A stretch of 64,000 nt of DNA from Raineya sp. (GTDB lineage: Bacteria > Bacteroidota > Bacteroidia > Cytophagales > Thermonemataceae): contig JALONN010000004.1 of assembly GCA_025454915.1 (NCBI GenBank), forward strand, positions 1-64,000, in the 5' to 3' direction. This document shows positions 25,731 through 35,002 of this stretch, in pieces (within the stretch, counting starts at the first letter, position 1; each line of letters opens with the position of its first letter). The notes under the pieces are model-generated. The model saw only the letters and a list, made by a program, of their open reading frames with translations, was not told where the DNA came from and searched no databases. A program made the position numbers and the translations under genes.

Positions 25731-26504
25731 TTAACTCTTTACTTTCTCCATTACTCCAGTTCCAAAAAGGGCAAAATCGTATTTTACAGGGTCATTGGCA
25801 TCAAAATCTTTAAGGTTTTTGGTCAGTTCTAAAGCCATTTTCCAGTTGGTTTTAGGGAGTGTTATGAGTTTTAGCTCTCTTCCAATACGCTCCACATGTA
25901 CATCACAGGGGCAGATTAGCTGAGCAGGGCTTATATTTTCCCAAATCCCAAAATCTACACCTTTATCATCTTTTCGTACCATCCAACGCAAATACATACA
26001 CAGACGCTTGCAAGCGGAGTTGCGAGCAGGTGTAGAAATATGTTTTCGAGTACGTTTGGGGGCTTCAGGCAGGCTAAAAAATAGCTTTTCGAAACCTATT
26101 AAAGCATTTTCAATAGTTTCATCTGCATTTTTAAGATGCTGACTAAAAGCCGTTTCCAAAGATTCATTTTTACCATACCAATATTTTAAGAAATGAATAA
26201 AATACAAAGTATCTTCTGAATTGAAAGTTCGGTGTTTAAAGCTCAGAAAACGTTTTAAATCAGTTTCTTGATGATTCAGAACAAACTCATAAGGGCTGTT
26301 ATCCATCTTTTCCATGAGTTCTGTACATTTCTTGATAATGGTTTTGCGTTGTCCCCAAGCAAGTATAGAAGCGAATAAACCAGCAATCTCAATATCTTGT
26401 TTTTTAGTGAATTGATGAGGAATACTGATAGGGTCGTTGGGTATAAAGTTAGGCTGATTATATAACTTGTATTGTTCTTCTAATATTTCTTTCAAATCTA
26501 TCAT
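25731..26504 (-). CDS. TIGR02757 family protein
   Basis: A 257-residue protein of the TIGR02757 (DUF2400) family, conserved through Bacteroidota. Visible conserved segments are NDPISIPHQFTKKQDIEIAGLFASILAWGQRKTII, CKRLCMYLRWMVRKDDKGVDFGIW and PCDVHVERIGRELKL. It has a fold related to HhH-GPD DNA glycosylases (the W-x-VRKD-x-VD and Cys/Asp features), but no enzymatic activity has been assigned that I know of. It reads divergently from the TonB receptor gene, with a direct repeat in the spacer. Confidence 0.88.
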   Translation of the reverse strand: MIDLKEILEEQYKLYNQPNFIPNDPISIPHQFTKKQDIEIAGLFASILAWGQRKTIIKKCTELMEKMDNSPYEFVLNHQETDLKRFLSFKHRTFNSEDTLYFIHFLKYWYGKNESLETAFSQHLKNADETIENALIGFEKLFFSLPEAPKRTRKHISTPARNSACKRLCMYLRWMVRKDDKGVDFGIWENISPAQLICPCDVHVERIGRELKLITLPKTNWKMALELTKNLKDFDANDPVKYDFALFGTGVMEKVKS

Positions 26505-26520
26505 TTTATTTCGGTTTTCA

Positions 26521-26557
26521 GTTTTTACGGTTCGGGGCTGAGTTTATACGGTTCAGT
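26521..26557. repeat. 21-nt-spaced direct repeat GTTTWTACGGTTC
   Basis: GTTTTTACGGTTCGGG (26521-26536) and GTTTATACGGTTCAGT (26542-26557) are spaced two helical turns apart between the TIGR02757 gene and the TonB receptor gene. Direct repeats at this spacing suit an operator. The nearest copy is about 65 nt before the receptor start. Confidence 0.45.
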
Positions 26558-26622
26558 AGGATTCGCATTTCTTAGTTGCATAATAACCTACAAATTTGTT
26601 CAAACATCTAAACATAATTTTT

Positions 26623-28992
26623 ATGAAAAAGATTTGGACAACACTTTTGTTTTGGTTGCTAGTTTTGATAGGCTACTCTCAAAACACACAAACTGTCAAA
26701 GGTCGAATTATTGACGAAGCCTCTAAACAACCTCTTGCTGGTGTTTTAGTACAACTTATCAGCTCTGATAGTTTAAAAAAAGGAGCTATTTCAGACGAGC
26801 AAGGTTATTTCAAAATAGAAAATATACCATTTGGAAGACAGACTTTTAAAGTATCTTTTACAGGATATGAAGAAAAAGCTTTTGCTGATATTATGGTAAC
26901 AGCAGGTAAAGAAGTTTACTTAAATATAGACTTGCAAGAAGATTTATCGGAAATAGAATCTATTACAGTATCTTATGATAGAACCAAAGATGGCTCTGTC
27001 ACTAATAACGAGTACACCACTTTAAGTGCAAGGTCGTTTAATACAGAAGAAACTAAACGTTATGCAGGTGCTTTGGGTGACCCAAGTCGTATGGCTGCAA
27101 ACTATGCAGGTGTTATCTCAGGTAATGACTCAAGAAATGATATTGTAGTACGTGGCAACTCCCCTACAGGTATGCTTTGGCAAATGGAAGGCTTGAATAT
27201 TCCTAATCCGAACCATTTTTCAGCATTTGGCACAACAGGTGGTCCTGTAAGTATGCTCAATAACAACGTTTTGGCAAAATCAGATTTTATAACAAGTGCT
27301 TTTCCTGCTCAGTATGGCAATGCAAGTGCTGGTGTATTTGATTTACGTCTGAGAGATGGAAATACTGACAAACATGAATTTGTAGGACAAATTGGTTTCA
27401 ATGGTTTTGAAGTAGGTGCTGAAGGTCCTTTTTCAAAAAACTATAAAGGTTCTTTTTTAGTAAATTATCGTTATTCTACACTATCTCTTTTCAACACTTT
27501 GGGTATTAATTTTGGAACAGGAAATGCAACCCCTAACTATCAAGATATTAATTTAAAAATAAACCTACCTGTTGGTAAAAAAGGGAAATTTACGTTGTTT
27601 AGTCTTGCAGGGATGAGTGATGTGAGCTTCTTAGGAAATAAAGAAGATACAACAAAAAATAATTTATTTGGTGATGAAAACTCAAACACCATTGTAAACT
27701 TCAAAACAGGGATTTTAGGGGCAAGCTATGAACACCAGATTAGCCCTAAAACATTTGCCAAACTTACATTTGGCGTTATGGGTACAGAACAAAGATTTTT
27801 AGGGGATTCCATCAGTGTTATTACAAGAGAGGAATTTAGAAGTGGTGAAGCCAAATTTTCTACCCAAAAATATGCAACCGTTTTCACAATCAATCACAAA
27901 TTGAACGCTAAAAACAGCTTTCAGGCTGGGGTAAATGTAGATTTTTTAAACTTTAATCTTTTTAACAAGGATATTTTTGGTGGTGGAGTATCTGAAGCTG
28001 TCAGAATTGACATTGAAGATAATACCACTCTTTCACAAGGATATGTTCAATGGAAACATCGTTTTAGTCCATCACTTACACTCAATACGGGAGCTCATTG
28101 GCAACATTACAGTCTGAATAATCAGCATGTGGTTGAACCCCGAGTTGGTTTGAAATATTTGGTTACTCCCAAACAATCTTTGAGTATTGGTTATGGATTA
28201 CACAGTCAGATTCAGAATATTTACAGTTCTTATGTTATTACTCCTACAACTCAAGGAATAAATTATACTAATAAAGATTTAGGCTTTACACGTAGTCATC
28301 ACGCTGTATTAGGTTATGAAAATAATCTTGCCGATAAATTGATTTTCAGAGCTGAGGCATATTATCAGTCTTTATTTGATGTACCCGTAGAGCAAAGAGC
28401 CTCTTCATTCTCTACCCTCAATACTGGAGCTGATTTTGCACCCGTAGAGCAAGATAGTCTTGTAAACAACGGTACAGGCTATAATTATGGATTAGAAATG
28501 ACTTTAGAACGCTCTTTCAAAAACAATTATTATTTCCTTATTACTGGTTCTATTTTCGACTCCAAATATAAGGGTAGTGATGGAATAGAACGTAATACAG
28601 CCTTCAATACCAATTATGTACTCAATGTACTAGCAGGGAAAGAGTGGAAACTTCGTAAAAACAATGTTTTGATTGCTAATATAAAGGTAAGTACTGTGGG
28701 TGGCAGATTCTTCACTCCTTTAAATATCGAGGCATCAAAGAGTGCTGGAGAAGCCATTTATGATAACGAAAAAGCTTATTCAGTTCGCCAGACACCTTAT
28801 TTCAGAACAGATATAAAATTTGGTTATCGTAAAGACTATAAAAAGAGCAGTTTAGAATTTTCTTTGGATTTACAGAATTTAACCAATAATCAAAATATTT
28901 TCCAACAGACATACAATAGAAGAACAAATGCTTTGGTAAATCAGTATCAGCAAGGTTTCTTCCCAGTTCCATTTGTAAGATATACTTTCTAA
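26623..28992 (+). CDS. TonB-dependent receptor (CarboxypepD_reg-type)
   Basis: A 789-residue outer-membrane receptor. Signal peptide (LIGYSQ, cut near residue 19), then a CarboxypepD_reg-like domain (about 20-110: VKGRIIDEASKQPLAGVLVQL), a plug (about 120-240, with YAGVISGNDSRNDIVVRGNSPTGMLWQMEG) and a C-terminal barrel ending FVRYTF. It lacks the TonB box/SusC layout (STGYG) and any adjacent SusD, so it is a simple TBDT. Its ligand (siderophore, vitamin or peptide) is unknown. I used the ATG at 26623, which sits at the signal peptide; the frame from 26596 would add nine residues. A stem-loop follows the stop. Confidence 0.93.
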   Translation: MKKIWTTLLFWLLVLIGYSQNTQTVKGRIIDEASKQPLAGVLVQLISSDSLKKGAISDEQGYFKIENIPFGRQTFKVSFTGYEEKAFADIMVTAGKEVYLNIDLQEDLSEIESITVSYDRTKDGSVTNNEYTTLSARSFNTEETKRYAGALGDPSRMAANYAGVISGNDSRNDIVVRGNSPTGMLWQMEGLNIPNPNHFSAFGTTGGPVSMLNNNVLAKSDFITSAFPAQYGNASAGVFDLRLRDGNTDKHEFVGQIGFNGFEVGAEGPFSKNYKGSFLVNYRYSTLSLFNTLGINFGTGNATPNYQDINLKINLPVGKKGKFTLFSLAGMSDVSFLGNKEDTTKNNLFGDENSNTIVNFKTGILGASYEHQISPKTFAKLTFGVMGTEQRFLGDSISVITREEFRSGEAKFSTQKYATVFTINHKLNAKNSFQAGVNVDFLNFNLFNKDIFGGGVSEAVRIDIEDNTTLSQGYVQWKHRFSPSLTLNTGAHWQHYSLNNQHVVEPRVGLKYLVTPKQSLSIGYGLHSQIQNIYSSYVITPTTQGINYTNKDLGFTRSHHAVLGYENNLADKLIFRAEAYYQSLFDVPVEQRASSFSTLNTGADFAPVEQDSLVNNGTGYNYGLEMTLERSFKNNYYFLITGSIFDSKYKGSDGIERNTAFNTNYVLNVLAGKEWKLRKNNVLIANIKVSTVGGRFFTPLNIEASKSAGEAIYDNEKAYSVRQTPYFRTDIKFGYRKDYKKSSLEFSLDLQNLTNNQNIFQQTYNRRTNALVNQYQQGFFPVPFVRYTF

Positions 28993-28994
28993 CC

Positions 28995-29017
28995 AGAAGG
29001 AGCTTATAGCTCCTTCT
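28995..29017 (+). other. stem-loop without U-run after the TonB receptor gene
   Basis: A 10-bp perfect stem (28995-29004 with 29008-29017, TAT loop) directly after the stop codon. No T-run follows, so it is probably not a canonical terminator; it may protect the 3' end or reduce read-through. Confidence 0.5.
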
Positions 29018-29032
29018 AAACACACTAAAGCT

Positions 29033-29790
29033 ATGTTTTTACAAGAGTTAAAATATCGAAATCTTGAGTTATTTATATTTGGAGGCATTTGTTTGGTATT
29101 AGCATGTTTATTTTTAATACTGGCTTATATCTCCACCTCTCAGGTAAATGGTACAAACGCATGGCTTAAGCCTTTTAAATTTGCAGCAGCAACAGTTTTT
29201 TACAGTTGGACAATGGCTTGGTTTTGTTCTTATTTACCACAATTTAATACCTCCAGATTCAGTTGGGCTGTTATTATCTTATTAGGTTTTGAGATTGTAT
29301 ATATTACATTACAGGCTTTTAGAGGAAAAGCTTCTCATTTTAATGTAAGCACACAGTTTTATGGGTTTATGTACACACTTATGGGCTTAGCTGCTACGGC
29401 TGTTAGCATTTATACAGCTTACATTGCTTTTTTATTTTTTCAAAATACATTTCCGACACTGCCTAGTTATTATGTTTGGGCAATCAGATTAAGCCTTGTG
29501 ATATTTGTTATTTTTTCTTTTGAAGGGTTTATTATGGTTCGAGGCTTACCCATACAGTTGGTGCAGTACATGAAGGCAGAAGTTTACCCATTTTAGGATG
29601 GAGTCTGAAATATGGTGATTTGCGAGTATCACATTTTTTTGGAATGCATGCCATACAAATACTTCCTATTCTTTCTTTTTATGTTTTTAGAAATACCTCT
29701 TTTACTATTAGTATTAGCATTCTTTACTTCTGCTTCACTGCTTTTACCTTGATACAAGCTTTACAAGCCAAACCATTACTTAAATTCTAA
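29033..29790 (+). pseudogene. multi-TM membrane protein gene broken by a one-base frameshift
   Basis: The first frame gives 187 residues with about six hydrophobic segments (FGGICLVLACLFLILAYIST, WAVIILLGFEIVYITLQAF and others), then stops at 29594-29596. The next frame continues at once: from 29542 it reads RLTHTVGAVHEGRSLPILGW, then SLKYGDLRVSHFFGMHA and two more TM helices to TAA at 29788-29790. Inserting one G at GG 29536-29537 would join them as IMGSRLTHTVGA. Restored, the protein would be about 252 residues, with His-rich loops (LTHT, GMHA) like other Bacteroidota membrane proteins. The family function is not known to me. A sequencing or assembly error is as likely as a real mutation. 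The gene heads an apparent operon with an NmrA SDR and a LytS/LytTR pair. Confidence 0.75.
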
Positions 29791-29810
29791 AATATTAAAC
29801 TTTCAATTTT

Positions 29811-30671
29811 ATGAAAAATCATATCAAAATTGCATTCATAGGAGCTACTGGAAGATTAGGAATACCCGTAGCACAAAAAATGATACAAAAAGGCTTTAGT
29901 GTTAAAGCTATCAGTAGAAATACTCTGCTGGCACGTACCAAATTACCAGAAAGTATTGAAATTGTACAAGCAAATTTAGATGACATCAATAGTCTTGTAA
30001 AGGCATTTAAGGGTTGTAATATTGTCTATATCAATTTGAGTACAGAAACTCTAAACCCCAAATTATCATTTTATGAAGAAAGAGAAGGCATTAAAAATAT
30101 TATAGAAGCTGCTGAGCTTGCTGGAATTGAGCAAATTATTAAAATTTCTGCTTTGGGAGCTTATCCATTGGCTACACATTTAAAAACATATTTTTTCCCA
30201 AACGAAATTAAAAGACAGGGACATCAGTTTATCGAAAAATCTTCTATTCCTTTTACTATTTTTCATCCAAGTTCTTTTGAAGACAGCTTACTTTTCAATG
30301 TTAAAAACAACACTATCCAGTGGATTGGTAAGCCTGTTGCTCACTATTGGACAAATCTTGAAGATTACAGTAATTTTGTGATTGCAGCGATTGAAAACCC
30401 AAAAGCATTTAATCAGCATTACGCTGTTCAGGGTAAAAAATTACAAACTTATGAAGATGTATTTGTTAAACTCAAAAAACAAAACTCTTCTCTTAAAATT
30501 CAGGCTACTCCATTAGGGATGATAAAGTTTCTGAGTATTTTTAGCTCTAAACTCAAAGTATTAGCATCATTATTTAGTTATTTTGAAAGTGATAGAGAGC
30601 ATTATTATGCTGAGCAGATTTGGGATGATTTATCAGATAGTCAGGAACTTATAAACTCTTTAAGAAGTTAA
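29811..30671 (+). CDS. NmrA-like NAD(P)-binding SDR
   Basis: A 286-residue atypical short-chain dehydrogenase of the NmrA/NAD(P)H-binding type. The nucleotide motif is FIGATGRLGIPVAQ (about 9-22); the usual Tyr-Lys catalytic pair is not evident, as is common in this group. It probably senses or uses NAD(P)H rather than carrying out a known reaction. It starts 20 nt after the restored stop of the broken membrane protein and ends 45 nt before the histidine kinase gene, suggesting an operon. The molecular role is unknown. Confidence 0.78.
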   Translation: MKNHIKIAFIGATGRLGIPVAQKMIQKGFSVKAISRNTLLARTKLPESIEIVQANLDDINSLVKAFKGCNIVYINLSTETLNPKLSFYEEREGIKNIIEAAELAGIEQIIKISALGAYPLATHLKTYFFPNEIKRQGHQFIEKSSIPFTIFHPSSFEDSLLFNVKNNTIQWIGKPVAHYWTNLEDYSNFVIAAIENPKAFNQHYAVQGKKLQTYEDVFVKLKKQNSSLKIQATPLGMIKFLSIFSSKLKVLASLFSYFESDREHYYAEQIWDDLSDSQELINSLRS

Positions 30672-30716
30672 TAGTATTGTGAAGTATTTTTTGTATCTTT
30701 AAAAATAAAAAACATT

Positions 30717-31733
30717 TTGAACGTACCCAAACCACATATCAGCGATTTGAAAGCCAGACTGATAGGAATACCAGCTATCAGCCTGACTATCAATATTATT
30801 TATCATATAAATGATGAGGTTTTCTTTTCCTTTGAAACACTTTGGGGTTTTCTTATAGCTTTCTTGAATACATTTTTCATTTGGGAAGGTTTAAGAAAAA
30901 TTATGCATACTTTGATGGATAAATACCCAAGTTTTGAGCAAACTAAACAAAGGCTTATTATCCAAACTGTTATATCTCTCATTTATACTTTTATCATTAC
31001 TTTTTCATTAGATTTATTGTGTAGAGTAATTAATCCTGCTGAAGCTAAACCCAATATTTGGATAGGTTTTGGTATTGGGCTTGTACCTACCATTATTGTT
31101 ACACTCATTTATGAGAGTGTTTTCTTTTTTCAGTCTTGGAAAGCTGGTATTCAAAAGGCAGAGGCTTTGGCAAGAGCCAACGTTCAGTCACAGCTAGAAT
31201 CTCTTAAAAGCCAATTAGACCCTCATTTTCTGTTCAATAGCCTCAATACTCTGAGCTTTTTAATAGATGAAACTAATCAGGAAGCTCAAAAATATCTGGA
31301 AAAACTGGCAGATGTATATCGTTATGTATTGGTTAGTAAACAGAAAGATATGGTAACGCTTCAGGAAGAAATGGATTTTGTGGATGCTTATATGTATCTC
31401 AATAAAGTACGTTTCAGAGAGAATATACAACTCGAAAAACATATTGCACCAGAAATTTTACAGAAAAAAATAGCTCCATTAAGCCTTCAAATGCTTATCG
31501 AAAATGCCATTAAACACAATATCATCTCTAAAGATAAGCCTTTGACTATTGATATCTTTGCTGATGAAAACATTTTGGCTGTCCAGAATAACTTACAGGA
31601 AAAAAACACCTTTTATAAATCTACCAAAGTAGGGTTAGAGAATATTAAAAATCGTTATGCCTTATTAAGTAAAAAGGATATTTTTATAGAGAAGAGTCAA
31701 GAGTTTTTTAGAGTTGAAATTCCTTTACTATGA
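30717..31733 (+). CDS. LytS/YehU-type sensor histidine kinase
   Basis: A 338-residue membrane histidine kinase of the PF06580 family. Three or four hydrophobic segments occupy about residues 15-135. The phospho-accepting His is H170 in QLDPHFLFNSLNTL, the N-box is QMLIENAIKHN and GLENIKNRY is the G-box-like end. There is no separate periplasmic sensor domain. The start is TTG at 30717 (family-typical length); no suitable ATG lies near. It ends with an ATGA overlap to the LytTR response regulator. Kinases of this type in Bacteroidota sense envelope or nutrient signals; this ligand is unknown. Confidence 0.9.
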   Translation: MNVPKPHISDLKARLIGIPAISLTINIIYHINDEVFFSFETLWGFLIAFLNTFFIWEGLRKIMHTLMDKYPSFEQTKQRLIIQTVISLIYTFIITFSLDLLCRVINPAEAKPNIWIGFGIGLVPTIIVTLIYESVFFFQSWKAGIQKAEALARANVQSQLESLKSQLDPHFLFNSLNTLSFLIDETNQEAQKYLEKLADVYRYVLVSKQKDMVTLQEEMDFVDAYMYLNKVRFRENIQLEKHIAPEILQKKIAPLSLQMLIENAIKHNIISKDKPLTIDIFADENILAVQNNLQEKNTFYKSTKVGLENIKNRYALLSKKDIFIEKSQEFFRVEIPLL

Positions 31734-32512
31734 CCAAAATACTTCTGATAGAGGATGAATACCCTGCTGCTGAACGATTAAGCAAAATGGTTCTGGGTTT
31801 GGGTGATACAGAAATTGTTGCATCATTGGACAGTATTGAGAACTCCATTGCATTTTTCAATACTTCTCCCCAAATAGATTTAATTTTTTCTGATATACAG
31901 CTTTCTGACGGGCTTAGTTTTAAAATTTTTGAGCAGGTAACTCTTCAAACACCCATTATTTTTACAACTTCTTATGATGAGTATGCCATCAAGGCATTCA
32001 AAGTAAAAAGTATTGATTATCTACTCAAACCCATCAAGCAAGATGAGTTGATACAAGCTTATAAGAAATATAAGGAGCTTTTTGGAAAAACTGAAAATCA
32101 GGACTATAGCACTAAAATCGCTTCGTTATTACAAGAAATCAGCCAACAAAAACCCAAAAATTATCAACAGCGTTTTCTGGTAAAACATCAGGAGCAACTC
32201 ATTCCTATTACTCAAGAACAAATTGCTTATTTCTACTCAGCCAATAAAATGGTCTGTTTGATTTCTAAAGAGGGAAAGCAGTTTTTAGTAGATTATACAC
32301 TTGAAGAGTTAGAAGATTTATTAAACCCTGCTTATTTCTTTAGGCTGAATCGTCAGTTCATAGCTTCTGTGGAATCCATTAGCAAAATTCATCAGTATTT
32401 TCATGGAAAACTGAAATTAGAATTAGAGCCAACATCCACAGAAGAAGTAATCGTGAGTCGAGAAAAAAGCCCCATCTTTCAGCAATGGCTGGAAATTGGT
32501 AGTAAAACGTAG
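31730..32512 (+). CDS. LytTR-family response regulator
   Basis: A 260-residue regulator with a receiver domain (about 1-120; acidic pocket E8-D9-E10, phospho-acceptor D55 in IFSDIQLSD, T in FTTSYDEYA, K in YLLKPIKQDE) and a C-terminal LytTR DNA-binding domain (about 150-255, with RFLVKHQEQLIPITQEQIAYF and FFRLNRQFIASVESISKIH). It overlaps the kinase gene by 4 nt and is its cognate partner. LytTR proteins bind paired direct repeats; such repeats would be expected near target promoters, perhaps before the operon. Stop codons of this and the convergent flavoprotein are 2 nt apart. Confidence 0.94.
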   Translation: MTKILLIEDEYPAAERLSKMVLGLGDTEIVASLDSIENSIAFFNTSPQIDLIFSDIQLSDGLSFKIFEQVTLQTPIIFTTSYDEYAIKAFKVKSIDYLLKPIKQDELIQAYKKYKELFGKTENQDYSTKIASLLQEISQQKPKNYQQRFLVKHQEQLIPITQEQIAYFYSANKMVCLISKEGKQFLVDYTLEELEDLLNPAYFFRLNRQFIASVESISKIHQYFHGKLKLELEPTSTEEVIVSREKSPIFQQWLEIGSKT

Positions 32513-32514
32513 TT

Positions 32515-34086
32515 TTATACATACAATTCCACAAGTTTTTCAGCACATCTTTCTCCATCCATAGCCGCAGACATAATGCCTCCTGCATAACCAGCCCCTT
32601 CGCCACAAGGAAACAAGCCTTTTATTTGTGTATGCTCATAGCTCGTTTTATCTCTGGGAATACTTACTGGCGAAGATGTTCGGCTTTCTACACCTATCAG
32701 TTGGGCTTCATTGGTAAAATATCCTTTCATTTTTTTACCAAAAGACTTTAACCCCTCTTGAAGTCGAAAAGCAATTTGTTCAGGTAGCACTTCTCTCAGT
32801 TCCACAGAAACAAGCCCCGGTTGATAGGATGTATCTAAAAGACTTTTAGATACTTTTTTTTCTGCAAAATCTACAACTCTTTGAGCAGGAGCAATCTGGG
32901 TATTTCCACCTATCTGACAAGCTATTTTTTCTATATTTTTCTGAAATTCAAGAGCTGCAAGCACACCAAAACTCTCAAAAGGCTTCCAATCCAGTTCATC
33001 AACAGCTACAACCATTCCAGAATTGGCAAATTTACCATCTCTCCGAGATGGGGACATTCCATTCACAACCACTTCACCTTGTTCAGTAGCCGAAGGCACA
33101 ATAAAGCCCCCTGGACACATACAAAATGAAAATACACCTTTCTCAACACCTTTATATTTTACCTGCTCTACCAGACTATAAGATGCAGGTGGCAAATATT
33201 GCCCTCTCTGCTCACAATGATACTGGATTGAATCTATAATTTGTTGTGGATGCTCTATCCGTACACCTAATGCAAAAGGTTTATTTTGGATAAAAACATT
33301 TTTTTTATGTAAAAGCTCAAATATATCTCTTGCCGAATGCCCTGTGGCTAAAATTACGCCAATTCCTATAAATTCTTGTGTATTACTTTGCTTTTCCCCT
33401 ACTACACCTTTTATAGCATTTCCTTCTAAAATAAAATCTATTACTTTTGTTTCAAAATGCACTTCTCCACCAGCCTTGATGATACTTTCTCGAAGATCTG
33501 CTACAATCTTAGGGAGTTTATTGGTACCAATATGTGGATGAGCTTCTATAAGTATTTCTTCTTTTGCTCCATGAGCCACCAAAATCTCCAAAATTCTGCG
33601 AATATCCCCTCTTTTATTGGAACGAGTGTATAATTTTCCATCAGAATATGTACCAGCTCCTCCTTCCCCAAAACAATAATTGCTGTTATTATTGACTACG
33701 TGGTCTTTATTGATGGCTGCTAAGTCTCTTCTTCGAGCTTGAACGTCTTTTCCTCGTTCTATCACGATTGGCTTAATTCCTAATTCGATGAGTCTTAAAG
33801 CAGCAAACATGCCTGCTGGTCCTGCTCCTACTACAATAGCTTGTGGCTTTTTACTTACATCCTGATAGCTTTTTTGAAAATTCCCTAAAGGTTCTGCTTG
33901 TTCATTTTCATAGACAGAAACCTTGATATTCACTTTCACTTGTTTGGAACGAGCATCAATAGAACGGCGTTCTAAACGAATAAAAGCATTCTCAGAGAGT
34001 TGTAATTTTTGTTTTAAAAATTTATGTAAATTATCTGTGTCAAAGCCTATTTCGGGGCTTACAACAAAGTCAAGAGTTTGTTTCAT
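32515..34086 (-). CDS. NAD(P)/FAD-dependent oxidoreductase (COG2509)
   Basis: A 523-residue flavoprotein. After about 80 N-terminal residues (a substrate-handling extension) comes the FAD-binding GxGxxG in VVGAGPAGMFAALRLIELG (about 85-103), ERGKDVQARRRDLAAINKD, and the conserved NYCFGEGGAGTYSDGKLYTR block, then GVILATGHSARDIFELL and CGEGAGYAGGIMSAAMDG. This is the COG2509 FAD-dependent dehydrogenase group; the physiological reaction is unknown. It stands alone. Just upstream of its start is a copy of the interspersed inverted repeat found also before the VWA gene. Confidence 0.9.
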   Translation of the reverse strand: MKQTLDFVVSPEIGFDTDNLHKFLKQKLQLSENAFIRLERRSIDARSKQVKVNIKVSVYENEQAEPLGNFQKSYQDVSKKPQAIVVGAGPAGMFAALRLIELGIKPIVIERGKDVQARRRDLAAINKDHVVNNNSNYCFGEGGAGTYSDGKLYTRSNKRGDIRRILEILVAHGAKEEILIEAHPHIGTNKLPKIVADLRESIIKAGGEVHFETKVIDFILEGNAIKGVVGEKQSNTQEFIGIGVILATGHSARDIFELLHKKNVFIQNKPFALGVRIEHPQQIIDSIQYHCEQRGQYLPPASYSLVEQVKYKGVEKGVFSFCMCPGGFIVPSATEQGEVVVNGMSPSRRDGKFANSGMVVAVDELDWKPFESFGVLAALEFQKNIEKIACQIGGNTQIAPAQRVVDFAEKKVSKSLLDTSYQPGLVSVELREVLPEQIAFRLQEGLKSFGKKMKGYFTNEAQLIGVESRTSSPVSIPRDKTSYEHTQIKGLFPCGEGAGYAGGIMSAAMDGERCAEKLVELYV

Positions 34087-34099
34087 ACTTCAAATAAAA

Positions 34100-34159
34100 A
34101 AACCTATAAGGTTTAAAATTACTTATCAATAGGTTCAAATAACAAAACCTTATAGGTTT
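34100..34159. repeat. interspersed inverted-repeat element, copy 1
   Basis: AAACCTATAAGGTTT (34100-34114) and its exact reverse complement AAACCTTATAGGTTT (34145-34159), 30 nt apart. The same right arm occurs at 39079-39093, with a one-mismatch left arm at 39025-39039 also followed by AAAATT. The element begins 13 nt before the flavoprotein start codon (minus strand). Likely a small non-coding repeat of the MITE/REP kind. Confidence 0.7.
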
Positions 34160-34210
34160 CATTATCATTTACAAAGATACGATTTCTTTAGATTATTAGA
34201 CTTTTGTTTG

Positions 34211-34218
34211 TATATTTG
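34211..34218 (+). promoter_or_regulatory. -7 element of scoA
   Basis: TATATTTG matches TAnnTTTG, about 37 nt before the ATG at 34255. No clear -33 TTTG is visible at the usual distance. Confidence 0.5.
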
Positions 34219-34254
34219 TCTGACTTCAAAATTATAAGATAATTACATAATTTT

Positions 34255-34950
34255 ATGATAAACAAAGTAATCACCGATTTAGACGCAGTCATTAAACAAA
34301 TACCAGACGGAGCAACCCTTATGCTTGGAGGCTTCGGTTTATGTGGAATTCCTGAGCATAGTATCACTGCTTTACTCAAAAGTGGTGTAAAAAATCTTAC
34401 TTGTATTTCGAACAATGCAGGTGTGGATGATTTTGGAATTGGTTTGCTTTTGAAAACAAGACAAGTAAAGAAAATGATTTCTTCGTATGTTGGTGAGAAT
34501 GAAGAGTTTGAAAGACAGTTATTAAGCGGAGAACTTGAAGTAGAATTATTACCACAAGGTACACTTGCCGAACGTATCAGAGCTGGAGGAGCTGGTATTC
34601 CTGCGTTTTTTACACCTGCTGGTGTGGGTACAGAAGTGGCTAATGGCAAAGAAGTAAGAGAATTTGATGGTAAATTATATTTGATGGAACGCTGGCTCAA
34701 AGCAGATTTTGCTCTTGTAAAGGCATGGAAAGCAGATACAGCAGGAAATCTCATTTATCAGGGAACAGCCAGAAATTTTAATCCTATGATGGCAACAGCA
34801 GGAAAAGTTACCATTGTAGAAGTAGAAGAAATTGTACCAGCAGGGACATTAGACCCTAATCAAATTCATACATCGGGTATTTATGTAGATTATCTATATA
34901 AAGGCTCTAATTATGAAAAACGCATTGAACAAAGAACTGTAAAGAAATAA
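34255..34950 (+). CDS. scoA: 3-oxoacid (acetoacetate/succinyl) CoA-transferase subunit A
   Basis: A 231-residue alpha subunit of a family I CoA-transferase. [18 protein letters not shown] is the signature of the subunit, and [19 protein letters not shown] and [21 protein letters not shown] follow. It moves CoA from succinyl-CoA to acetoacetate, or the reverse, in ketone-body or short-chain acid use. The catalytic Glu resides in subunit B, which normally follows; here a terminator follows the stop at once and scoB is not in the window. The 3-hydroxybutyrate dehydrogenase gene about 5 kb away supplies acetoacetate, so the two may belong to the same pathway. Confidence 0.96.
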   Translation: MINKVITDLDAVIKQIPDGATLMLGGFGLCGIPEHSITALLKSGVKNLTCISNNAGVDDFGIGLLLKTRQVKKMISSYVGENEEFERQLLSGELEVELLPQGTLAERIRAGGAGIPAFFTPAGVGTEVANGKEVREFDGKLYLMERWLKADFALVKAWKADTAGNLIYQGTARNFNPMMATAGKVTIVEVEEIVPAGTLDPNQIHTSGIYVDYLYKGSNYEKRIEQRTVKK

Positions 34951-34985
34951 ACAAAAGGCTCATTTTTAATGAGCCTTTTGTTTAT
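34951..34985 (+). terminator. terminator of scoA
   Basis: A perfect 13-bp stem (34951-34963 with 34969-34981) directly after the stop codon, followed by T-rich sequence. It could also serve the convergent membrane-protein gene. Confidence 0.85.
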
Positions 34986-35002
34986 AATAACTTTTCCAAA
35001 TT

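Noticed and set aside
29530..29545. Programmed -1 frameshift in the broken membrane-protein gene
   Set aside because: The site has no slippery heptamer or clear downstream structure; a missing G by mutation or sequencing error is simpler.
34188..34754. 188-codon open frame on the minus strand opposite scoA
   Set aside because: It is the shadow of the well-conserved scoA frame; its Ser/Pro-rich product has no domain and it lacks a promoter or leader signal.
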